Assembly: GCA_905235495.1 (NCBI GenBank)
Contig: CAJOMK010000094.1
Span: forward strand, 1 to 5,202
Source: an uncultured Methanobrevibacter sp.
GTDB lineage: Archaea; Methanobacteriota; Methanobacteria; Methanobacteriales; Methanobacteriaceae
DNA: 5,202 nucleotides
Direction of reading: 5' to 3'
Both the position numbers and the translations under genes were made by a program. This document shows positions 1 to 5,175 of this stretch, piece by piece (positions within the stretch are counted from its first letter, which is position 1; each line of letters begins with the position of its first letter). The notes beneath the pieces were generated by a model. It searched no databases. It was not told the DNA's origin and was given only the letters and a program-made list of their open reading frames with translations.

Positions 1-40
1 TTATAAATTAATAATATATACTATTAATAATATGATTACC

Positions 41-66
41 AAATTCAATTATTAAATTCAATTATT
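41..66. repeat. Tandem 13-bp direct repeat
   Basis: AAATTCAATTATT occurs twice in immediate succession, at 41-53 and 54-66, with no mismatch. In DNA this AT-rich it may simply be a slippage product. No function can be assigned. Confidence 0.75.
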
Positions 67-160
67 AATTTCTCAATTTCATATGGCTAACACAAGAAAA
101 GTATGATAATAAGAGTATAATTAATAGCTTATATTTTCTTAATATGGGGTCATGCTTTAG

Positions 161-218
161 ATAATAGCTATTATTTTTCATGTTCTGATAGAACAATTAT
201 ATTTCGACTTTTAGTCGA
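161..218. repeat. Cluster of three perfect inverted repeats
   Basis: Three dyads lie within 58 bases. ATAATAGCTATTAT at 161-174 is a perfect 14-bp palindrome. TGTTCT-GAT-AGAACA at 181-195 has 6-bp arms around 3 bases. TCGAC-TTTTA-GTCGA at 204-218 has 5-bp arms around 5 bases. The last two carry the few G and C bases in the area within their arms, which makes them less likely to be composition artefacts. They may be regulator binding sites or RNA hairpins; their role is not known. Confidence 0.6.
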
Positions 219-262
219 TAAAAAAATTTAAAAGAATTATTGTGTTTTTTAGATTAAAAAAT

Positions 263-298
263 GATATAATTTGATTATATTTGAAATATGGCATTTTG
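263..298 (+). promoter_or_regulatory. Putative archaeal promoter (TATA box) of rpl10e
   Basis: TATAAT at 265-270, within a run of A/T after AAAAATGA, resembles an archaeal box A. A second candidate, ATTATATTT, lies at 274-282. With the usual archaeal spacing of about 25 bases, transcription would start near 290-305, giving a leader of about 65-80 bases. The A/T richness of the region makes TATA-like strings common, so this is inferred from position only. Confidence 0.4.
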
Positions 299-338
299 AA
301 TGTGTAATATTTGAAAAGTTTTGTACACATTACACATT
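299..338 (+). promoter_or_regulatory. 10-bp inverted repeat in rpl10e leader
   Basis: AATGTGTAAT at 299-308 and its exact reverse complement ATTACACATT at 329-338 flank a 20-base spacer. The right arm lies in a tandem 7-bp repeat (TACACAT at 324-330 and 331-337) and overlaps a TGTACA palindrome at 322-327. The element sits between the putative start of transcription and the ribosome binding site. It could be a leader hairpin or a dyad operator for a DNA-binding repressor covering the start site. The repeat is directly visible; the regulatory role is inferred. Confidence 0.5.
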
Positions 339-358
339 AATTCTTAATCATTATTATT

Positions 359-363
359 GGAGG
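359..363 (+). promoter_or_regulatory. Ribosome binding site of rpl10e
   Basis: GGAGG ends seven bases before the ATG at 371. It matches the anti-Shine-Dalgarno sequence at the 3' end of archaeal 16S rRNA and fixes the start codon. Confidence 0.85.
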
Positions 364-370
364 ACTATTA

Positions 371-853
371 ATGGTTCGTGCTTATTCAAGAAGAGAATAT
401 ATTAGAAAAATACCAAACAACAGAATTGTTCAATATGATATGGGAAACTTATCTGAAGATTTCCCAGTAAGAGTATCCTTAGCAGTTAAAAAGCCAGCTC
501 AAATTAGACACAATGCTTTAGAAGCAGCTCGTGTTGCATCCAACAGATACATGCAAAGATCTGCTGGTAGATTAGGATACCACTTAAAATTAAGAGTATA
601 CCCTCACAACATCGTAAGAGAAAACCCTATGGCTACCGGAGCAGGTGCGGACAGGGTACAAAGCGGTATGAGAAATGCTTTCGGTAAAGCAATCAGTGTA
701 GAAGCTTTAGTAAAAACCAATCAAAAGATTATATCTATTGATGTAAACCCTAAAAACTTCGAAGATGCTAAAACCGCTCTTAAAAGAGCAGGTATGAAAA
801 TGCCTGTTTCTTGCAGAATCGTTGTTGAAAAAGGTGCAGAATTAGTTAAATAA
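371..853 (+). CDS. rpl10e: 50S ribosomal protein L10e (uL16)
   Basis: This is the archaeal/eukaryotic-type uL16 protein of the large ribosomal subunit (eukaryotic RPL10, bacterial L16). It sits near the peptidyl-transferase centre and the tRNA path. The 160-residue product matches the family length. The N-terminus (residues 1-25, YSRREYIRKIPNNRIVQYDM) is typical of archaeal L10e. The most diagnostic stretch is residues 74-106, which runs from LRVYPHNIVREN through a short loop to AGADRVQSGMRNAFGK (91-106), the hallmark signature of the family. The C-terminal part (about 110-160) completes the fold. The ATG at 371 is supported by GGAGG at 359-363 and by the conserved N-terminus. The gene stands alone, with a gene-free region of at least 370 bases before it and a terminator-like region after it, so it is probably transcribed singly. 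Identification is secure. Confidence 0.97.
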   Translation: MVRAYSRREYIRKIPNNRIVQYDMGNLSEDFPVRVSLAVKKPAQIRHNALEAARVASNRYMQRSAGRLGYHLKLRVYPHNIVRENPMATGAGADRVQSGMRNAFGKAISVEALVKTNQKIISIDVNPKNFEDAKTALKRAGMKMPVSCRIVVEKGAELVK

Positions 854-900
854 GTCTTTGACTTTTTAGTTAATTTTTAAATTTTAATCTTTTAAATTTA
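852..900 (+). terminator. Terminator-like hairpin and T-tracts after rpl10e
   Basis: AAGTC at 852-856, TTT, then GACTT at 860-864 form a short 5-bp hairpin whose left arm includes the last two bases of the TAA stop codon. T runs follow at 863-867 and 874-878, and T-rich DNA continues to about 900. Archaeal transcription commonly ends at U-rich tracts without needing a hairpin, so the T runs are the stronger evidence. Confidence 0.55.
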
Positions 901-936
901 TTTTAAATTCTTAATTTATCATAATGAAATAAATTT

Positions 937-959
937 TTTGGACTTAATGTATATCCAAA
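937..959. promoter_or_regulatory. Dyad upstream of ppsA, candidate operator
   Basis: TTTGGA at 937-942 and its exact reverse complement TCCAAA at 954-959 are separated by 11 bases. The arm-to-arm geometry, about two helical turns, is that of a dimeric regulator site. The spacer and right arm also contain a TATA-like ATGTATAT (947-954). The position upstream of the likely ppsA promoter suggests control of PEP synthase, but no known regulator motif is recognised. Confidence 0.4.
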
Positions 960-977
960 CATTATTATCATTCAATT

Positions 978-1010
978 TTAGTATAATTTGTTTAAGATTG
1001 TGTTTATTAA
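978..1010 (+). promoter_or_regulatory. Putative TATA box region of ppsA
   Basis: TTAGTATAATTT at 978-989 resembles an archaeal box A. Transcription would begin around 1005-1012, leaving a very short leader that just contains the ribosome binding site. The alternative box at 947-954 would give a leader of roughly 45 bases. Both are inferred by eye in AT-rich DNA. Confidence 0.4.
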
Positions 1011-1012
1011 TG

Positions 1013-1017
1013 GGTGA
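1013..1017 (+). promoter_or_regulatory. Ribosome binding site of ppsA
   Basis: GGTGA ends six bases before the ATG at 1024. It is the GGTGA variant of the archaeal Shine-Dalgarno sequence and supports this start. Confidence 0.75.
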
Positions 1018-1023
1018 AAAACA

Positions 1024-3300
1024 ATGTATGTTAAAAAATTTGAAGATTTAAGCAAAGATGATTTAGGTATTGCAGGTGGAAAAGGTGCTAATTTAGGTGA
1101 GTTAACCCAAGCAGGCATTCCTGTACCTCCAGGATTCGTAGTAACCTCTAAAACTTATGATAAGTTTATGAGAGATACTGGAATTTTTAATAGTGTTATG
1201 GATATTTTAGACCAAATAGATATCAACAACACTAAAGAGCTTCAAGAAGCTGCTGAAGAAATCAAAAGCATCATTATTGAAACTCCTATCCCTGAAGATA
1301 TTTCCACTTATATTATTGAAGCTTACAATCAATTATCACAAAGAGTTGGTGAAGAAGAAGCAGATGTAGCTATCCGTTCTTCCGCTACTGCTGAAGACTT
1401 GCCAGAAGCTTCATTTGCAGGTCAACAAGATACTTTCTTACACGTTCAAGGAATAGAAAATGTTATTGATTATGTAAGAAAATGTTGGGCTTCCTTATTT
1501 GAAGCAAGAGCTATCTTCTACAGAGAAGAAAACAACTTCGAACACTCTCAAGTATATATTGCTGTAGTAGTTCAACAAATGGTTGATTCCGATAAAGCAG
1601 GTGTAATGTTTACTGTAAACCCATCTACTGGTGAAAACATTGCATTGGTTGAAGGATCATGGGGTCTTGGTGAATCCGTAGTAAGCGGATCTGTAACTCC
1701 TGATAACTACGCTGTAGATAAAGAAACCAATGAAGTCTTAAATGTTACCATTAGTGATAAGAAAACTATGTTCACTAATGAAGAAGGTGGAACCTCCATT
1801 CAAGTTGAAGTTCCTGAAGATTTAAGAAACGAAAGAGTTTTATCTGATGATGAATTAATTGAGCTTGTTGAAATGGCTAAAAGAGTAGAAGGGCATTACG
1901 GCAAACCTCAAGATACTGAATGGGCTTTCCATGATGGTAACTTATTCTTATTACAATCCAGACCAATCACTACTTTAGGAGACTCTAAAAAAGAGGATTC
2001 TGAAGAGGAAGTCGACTTGGAAGTATTGATTAAAGGTCTCGGTGCAAGCCCTGGTTTAGCTTCTGGTACTGTAAAAGTCATTTTAAAACTTGATGAACTT
2101 GACAAAGTTCAAGAAGGAGACGTAATGGTCACCACTATGACCACTCCTGATATGGTTCCAGCTATGAAAAGAGCTACTGGTATTGTAACTGATGAAGGTG
2201 GAGTAACCTGTCACGCAGCTATTATTTCAAGAGAATTAGGAATTCCTTGTGTAGTAGGTACCGGTGATGCAACCACTACCTTAAAGGAAAATGACGAAGT
2301 TACTGCTGACGGTAAAAAAGGTTTAGTATACAAAGGTATCCTTAAAGATGCAGTAAGTGAAAAATCTTCTGAAGCTACAGTACGAGTATCTGCAACTCCA
2401 TTAATCACTGTAACTGAAGTTAAAGCTAATGTAAGTATGGCTGAAGCAGCTCCTAAGGCAGCAGCTACTGGTGCTGACGGTGTAGGTTTACTTAGAACCG
2501 AACACATGATGTTATCCACTGGTGTTCACCCTAAAAAATTCATCCTTGATGGTGACGAGGACAAATTGGTGAATGTGATTGCTGAAGGTGTATTGAAAGT
2601 AGCAGATGAATTCTATCCAAAACCTGTATGGTACAGAACTCTTGATGCTCCTACTGATGAGTTCATCACCCTTGAAGGTGGAGAAGGTGAACCTAGAGAA
2701 CACAATCCAATGTTAGGTTGGAGAGGTATCAGAAGAGAATTGGATGAACCTGAAATCTTAAAAGCTGAATTTAAAGCAATCAAAAAGCTTCACGATAAAG
2801 GTTACAAAAACATTGGAATCATGATTCCATTATCACAACATCCATCTGAACTCAGAAGAGCTAAAGAATTATGTAGGGAAGTAGGTATGGAACCTCATGT
2901 TGATGTTGAATTTGGTATGATGGTAGAAATTCCTGCAGCAGCTATTCTCATTGATGAATACATTGCAGAAGGAATTGACTTTGTAAGTCTTGGTACAAAT
3001 GACTTGACCCAATACACTCTTGCAGTGGACAGAAACAATGACCTTGTTGCAAAGCACTACAGAGAAGAACACCCTGCAGTAATGGCTTTAATTGAAAGAA
3101 CTATTAAGCATTGTGTAGCAGCAGGTGTAACATGCAGTATCTGTGGTCAAGCAGGTAGTGTACCTCATATTGTTGAAAAACTTGTTAAATTTGGAATTAC
3201 CAGTGTATCTTCTAATACTGACGCAGTAGAAGAAGTAAGAAAAACCGTTGCAAGAGTTGAAAAGAAAATTATGCTCGATGCAGCAAGGAAACAATTGTAA
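1024..3300 (+). CDS. ppsA: Phosphoenolpyruvate synthase (pyruvate, water dikinase)
   Basis: This enzyme converts pyruvate, ATP and water to PEP, AMP and phosphate in the cytoplasm. In autotrophic methanogens it links pyruvate, made from acetyl-CoA and CO2, to gluconeogenesis and aromatic synthesis. The 758-residue length suits archaeal PpsA. Residues 15-315 form the ATP-grasp domain, with GGKGANLGEL (18-27), AIRSSATAEDLPEASFAGQQ (116-135) and the closing QSRP (311-314). An acidic, flexible linker (319-333) leads to the swivelling phosphohistidine domain (about 335-440), where GGVTCHAAI carries the catalytic His397. The C-terminal PEP/pyruvate TIM barrel (about 460-750) shows GLLRTEH (488-494), WYRTLDAPTDE (537-547), NPMLGWRGIR (561-570), VEIPAA (634-639), SLGTNDLTQYTLAVDR (655-670) and SICGQAGS, with the likely proton-donor Cys707. 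The residues I would expect to be essential are all present, and there is no sign of a frameshift. It appears to be its own transcription unit. Confidence 0.98.
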   Translation: MYVKKFEDLSKDDLGIAGGKGANLGELTQAGIPVPPGFVVTSKTYDKFMRDTGIFNSVMDILDQIDINNTKELQEAAEEIKSIIIETPIPEDISTYIIEAYNQLSQRVGEEEADVAIRSSATAEDLPEASFAGQQDTFLHVQGIENVIDYVRKCWASLFEARAIFYREENNFEHSQVYIAVVVQQMVDSDKAGVMFTVNPSTGENIALVEGSWGLGESVVSGSVTPDNYAVDKETNEVLNVTISDKKTMFTNEEGGTSIQVEVPEDLRNERVLSDDELIELVEMAKRVEGHYGKPQDTEWAFHDGNLFLLQSRPITTLGDSKKEDSEEEVDLEVLIKGLGASPGLASGTVKVILKLDELDKVQEGDVMVTTMTTPDMVPAMKRATGIVTDEGGVTCHAAIISRELGIPCVVGTGDATTTLKENDEVTADGKKGLVYKGILKDAVSEKSSEATVRVSATPLITVTEVKANVSMAEAAPKAAATGADGVGLLRTEHMMLSTGVHPKKFILDGDEDKLVNVIAEGVLKVADEFYPKPVWYRTLDAPTDEFITLEGGEGEPREHNPMLGWRGIRRELDEPEILKAEFKAIKKLHDKGYKNIGIMIPLSQHPSELRRAKELCREVGMEPHVDVEFGMMVEIPAAAILIDEYIAEGIDFVSLGTNDLTQYTLAVDRNNDLVAKHYREEHPAVMALIERTIKHCVAAGVTCSICGQAGSVPHIVEKLVKFGITSVSSNTDAVEEVRKTVARVEKKIMLDAARKQL

Positions 3301-3313
3301 TTCTAAATGCATT

Positions 3314-3357
3314 GATTTAAAAGCTCAATCTTTTAAATCTTTATTTTTTATTTTTTT
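3314..3357 (+). terminator. Hairpin terminator after ppsA
   Basis: GATTTAAAAG at 3314-3323 and its exact reverse complement CTTTTAAATC at 3330-3339 flank a 6-base loop. The T-rich run TTTATTTTTTATTTTTTT follows at 3340-3357. It starts 13 bases after the ppsA stop and looks like a bacterial-style intrinsic terminator, although the stem is weak because it has few G-C pairs. More T-tracts continue to about 3440, which would suit archaeal U-tract or aCPSF1/FttA-dependent termination. Confidence 0.75.
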
Positions 3358-3442
3358 GAAATTGTATTATTTTTTTAATATTATTTTAGCCGATTTAGTT
3401 TTTTAGTTATTTTTTCAATTTTTAAGTTGATTTGTTTTTGAT

Positions 3443-3466
3443 GATATTAAAAAAATAATATATTTT
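3443..3466 (+). promoter_or_regulatory. Putative promoter region of mfnA
   Basis: TATA-like strings TGATATTAAAAA (3442-3453) and ATAATATATTTTT (3456-3467, approximate ends) precede mfnA. The upstream one would place transcription start near 3470, just ahead of the weak ribosome binding site. The downstream one would give an almost leaderless transcript. The choice cannot be made from the sequence. Confidence 0.3.
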
Positions 3467-3479
3467 TATTTTAAATTTC

Positions 3480-3485
3480 AGGTAA
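3480..3485 (+). promoter_or_regulatory. Weak ribosome binding site of mfnA
   Basis: AGGTAA, a one-base variant of the GGTGA type, lies five to six bases before the ATG at 3491. It is clearly poorer than the sites of the other three genes, which suggests modest translation or a near-leaderless transcript. Confidence 0.5.
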
Positions 3486-3490
3486 TTTTT

Positions 3491-4657
3491 ATGAATGATA
3501 AACCATTATCTCCCGATGAAATTTTTAATCAATTAGATAAATTTCAGGCAATGAACTGCAAATATTCTGATGGAAGAATATTAGGTTCTATGTGCACAGA
3601 AGCACATCCTATTGCAAAAGAGGCTTTTTTTAAATTTATTGACTCCAACTTAGGAGATCCAGGTCTTTTTAAGGGAACCAAATTGATTGAAGATGAAGTA
3701 TTAGGTATGATTGGTTCTATTTTATCCATTGAAAATCCAGCAGGTCATATGGTAACTGGCGGTACTGAAGCTAATATTATGGCGATAAGATCTGCAAGGA
3801 ATATTGCAAGAGACAATAAGGGATTAAAAGATGGGGAATTAATAGTTCCTAAATCAGCTCATTTCTCCTTTAAAAAGGCAGCGGATATGCTTAATCTAAA
3901 TTTGATTTGTGTTGATTTGGATGAAAATTACCGTATCGATCCAAAGCTTGTGGAAGAAAGCATCACTGACAATACTGTAGCTATTGTGGGTATTGCAGGA
4001 ACAACTGAATTAGGTATGATTGATCCAATAGAGGAATTATCTGAAATAGCTGTCCAGAATGACATTCATTTGCATGTGGATGCTGCATTTGGTGGTTTCT
4101 CAATTCCTTTCTTGATTGAAAAGGGATATGATTTGCCAAGATTTGACTTTTCAATTGAAGGAGTCAGATCTATTACAGTTGACCCTCACAAAATGGGATT
4201 GTCTCCAATTCCATCCGGAGGAATATTGTTCAGGGACCAATCTTATTTGGATGCAATGTCAGTTGATTCACCTTATTTGACCATCAAGAATCAATCAACT
4301 ATAGTAGGTACCCGTTTAGGAGCGGCTTCCGCTGCAACATACTCAGTTATGAAATTCTTAGGCAAGGAGGGTTATGCACGTAATGCTGAAATAGCACTAG
4401 AAAAAACTCACTTTTTAGAGGATAACATTAAAAGGTTAGGTTATGAATTAATTGTTGAACCTAAATTGAATATTGTTTCATTTAATCATCCTAAATTGGA
4501 AACTGGGGAATTAGCTGACTTGCTTGAAGAGAGAAATTGGAAAATCTCCTGTTCCTCTTATCCTAAAGCTATTAGGGTCATTATAATGAATCATATTAAA
4601 AAAGAACATTTAATTGAACTTATTGGTGATTTGGAAGAAATTTCCAAATCTCTTTAA
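3491..4657 (+). CDS. mfnA: L-tyrosine/L-aspartate decarboxylase (MfnA)
   Basis: This is a PLP-dependent group II decarboxylase. In methanogens MfnA makes tyramine from L-tyrosine, the first step of methanofuran synthesis; archaeal members can also convert L-aspartate to beta-alanine for coenzyme A. The 388-residue length is close to the roughly 396-residue Methanocaldococcus enzyme. Visible family features, in order, are LGSMCTEAHPIA (31-42), NLGDPGLFKGTKLIEDEV (53-70), TGGTEANIMAIR (89-100), SAHFSFKKA (122-130, with PLP-stacking His124), GIAGTTELGMID (167-178), HVDAAFGG (195-202, with PLP-binding Asp197), DPHKMG (231-236, with PLP Schiff-base Lys234), IPSGGILF (240-247) and GTRLGAASAATY (273-284). 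The start at 3491 fits the conserved N-terminal length; the next in-frame Met is residue 21. It is separated from ppsA by 190 T-rich bases, so co-transcription is unlikely. Substrate choice between tyrosine and aspartate cannot be read from sequence alone. Confidence 0.96.
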   Translation: MNDKPLSPDEIFNQLDKFQAMNCKYSDGRILGSMCTEAHPIAKEAFFKFIDSNLGDPGLFKGTKLIEDEVLGMIGSILSIENPAGHMVTGGTEANIMAIRSARNIARDNKGLKDGELIVPKSAHFSFKKAADMLNLNLICVDLDENYRIDPKLVEESITDNTVAIVGIAGTTELGMIDPIEELSEIAVQNDIHLHVDAAFGGFSIPFLIEKGYDLPRFDFSIEGVRSITVDPHKMGLSPIPSGGILFRDQSYLDAMSVDSPYLTIKNQSTIVGTRLGAASAATYSVMKFLGKEGYARNAEIALEKTHFLEDNIKRLGYELIVEPKLNIVSFNHPKLETGELADLLEERNWKISCSSYPKAIRVIIMNHIKKEHLIELIGDLEEISKSL

Positions 4658-4739
4658 TCGATATTTTTTTATTCATCGCTTATTTTTTCTTTATTTTTCA
4701 TAAATGTTCTTCTTTTATTTTTCACTTATTTTTTTTTTT
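4628..4739 (+). terminator. Terminator region of mfnA, hairpin inside the coding end
   Basis: GATTTGGAA at 4628-4636 and its exact reverse complement TTCCAAATC at 4642-4650 flank a 5-base loop. They lie entirely within the last codons of mfnA (residues 380-387). A T7 run follows at 4664-4670, then several more T-tracts up to an 11-T run at 4729-4739. Between 4661 and 4739 the + strand has only two G bases. The repeated U-tracts are what archaeal RNA polymerase and aCPSF1/FttA termination use. The hairpin may aid release or protect the 3' end. Confidence 0.65.
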
Positions 4740-4770
4740 AAATAGAAAATTATTTTAATAAGGTTTGTCA
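4737..4770 (+). promoter_or_regulatory. Putative promoter of the small membrane-anchored protein gene
   Basis: TTTAAATA at 4737-4744 is a good archaeal TATA-like box directly after the 11-T run. Transcription would start near 4764-4770, giving a leader of roughly 35-40 bases. This is inferred from position and base pattern. Confidence 0.4.
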
Positions 4771-4792
4771 AATAAGTTAATGAAAGATTAAA

Positions 4793-4800
4793 GAGGGGAT
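4793..4800 (+). promoter_or_regulatory. Strong ribosome binding site of the last gene
   Basis: GAGGGGAT matches the ideal GAGGTGAT in seven of eight bases and ends three bases before the ATG at 4804. It is strong support that this short reading frame is a real gene. Confidence 0.8.
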
Positions 4801-4803
4801 ATA

Positions 4804-5175
4804 ATGAAAAGATTTGTTCTAGTTTTAATAGGTATTGTTGCAATACTTATTGTAGGTGGCACATTTGCAGTTAAATTTGCGGATAAAATTGCAGATGTTA
4901 CTGATGGAGGAGACACCGGCACTTTTCATAAAGTTGCAAATAAAGTAGAAAAAGTGACATCATCTGATGGATCAGGCGGTTCTTCAGGTAGTGGCAGTGA
5001 TATTGTAAGTGAAATTGTTAAGTTCAACTATCAAAATGGTGAAGGATACTATCGTGAAGTCACTTACAAAGATGGTGGATTCCGTCAATTTGATAATGCA
5101 ACTGGTGAAATGATCGGTTCATCATATGATGAAGACCAAGAAAAGCTTGGTGTAATAAATGGTAGTTTAGAATAA
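4804..5175 (+). CDS. Small membrane-anchored or secreted protein of unknown function
   Basis: I do not recognise a named family for this 123-residue protein. Residues 1-3 (MKR) and a hydrophobic stretch at about 4-23 form a signal peptide or N-terminal membrane anchor. There is no cysteine, so it is not a lipoprotein. Residues 24-55 are polar and partly charged, possibly a short stalk. A flexible Gly/Ser linker (about 55-65, GSGGSSGSGS) leads to a C-terminal segment (about 66-123) rich in aromatic and charged residues, including NGEGYYREVTYKDGGFRQFD (78-97). The regular Tyr/Phe/Gly pattern suggests a small beta-rich domain. With the positive N-terminus the domain would be expected outside the cell, at or near the wall. 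Gene reality is supported by the excellent ribosome binding site, a signal-like start and a terminator hairpin at its end. A function is not evident. Confidence 0.8.
   Translation: MKRFVLVLIGIVAILIVGGTFAVKFADKIADVTDGGDTGTFHKVANKVEKVTSSDGSGGSSGSGSDIVSEIVKFNYQNGEGYYREVTYKDGGFRQFDNATGEMIGSSYDEDQEKLGVINGSLE

Larger units (their letters stand above)
1..260. other. Gene-free AT-rich region with short repeats
   Basis: No open reading frame of useful length, tRNA or recognisable RNA gene is visible here on either strand. The stretch contains a tandem 13-bp direct repeat (AAATTCAATTATT at 41-53 and 54-66). It also has three closely spaced perfect inverted repeats at 161-174, 181-195 and 204-218, and a T6 run at 245-250. 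It could be the 3' flank of a gene lying left of the window, upstream regulatory DNA for rpl10e, or a small untranslated RNA. The sequence alone does not decide between these. Confidence 0.6.

Noticed and set aside
1..250. Possible tRNA, CRISPR array or insertion-sequence end
   Set aside because: There is no cloverleaf or T-arm sequence, no repeat-spacer periodicity beyond the single 13-bp tandem pair, and no transposase or terminal repeats.
842..873. Direct repeat TTAGTTAA at 842-849 and 866-873 flanking the rpl10e stop codon
   Set aside because: Eight A/T-dominated bases repeated 24 bp apart are expected by chance in DNA of this composition. Nothing else suggests an insertion or attachment site.
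2211..2519. Reverse-strand reading frame of 102 residues inside ppsA
   Set aside because: It lies wholly antisense to a highly conserved part of ppsA (phosphohistidine domain and start of the TIM barrel). It has no convincing ribosome binding site, and its Ser/Val/Ala-rich composition is what the antisense of this coding pattern gives.
2869..3312. Two reverse-strand reading frames (67 and 74 residues) at the end of ppsA
   Set aside because: They are Cys-, Phe-, Asn- and Tyr-rich translations antisense to the PpsA C-terminal barrel, with no family resemblance. They are shadows of the real gene.
4365..4391. Strong internal AGGAGG followed three bases later by an out-of-frame ATG within mfnA
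   Set aside because: The resulting frame ends after six codons. The AGGAGG comes from Lys-Glu-Gly codons of the conserved GKEGY segment, so it is not a second start.
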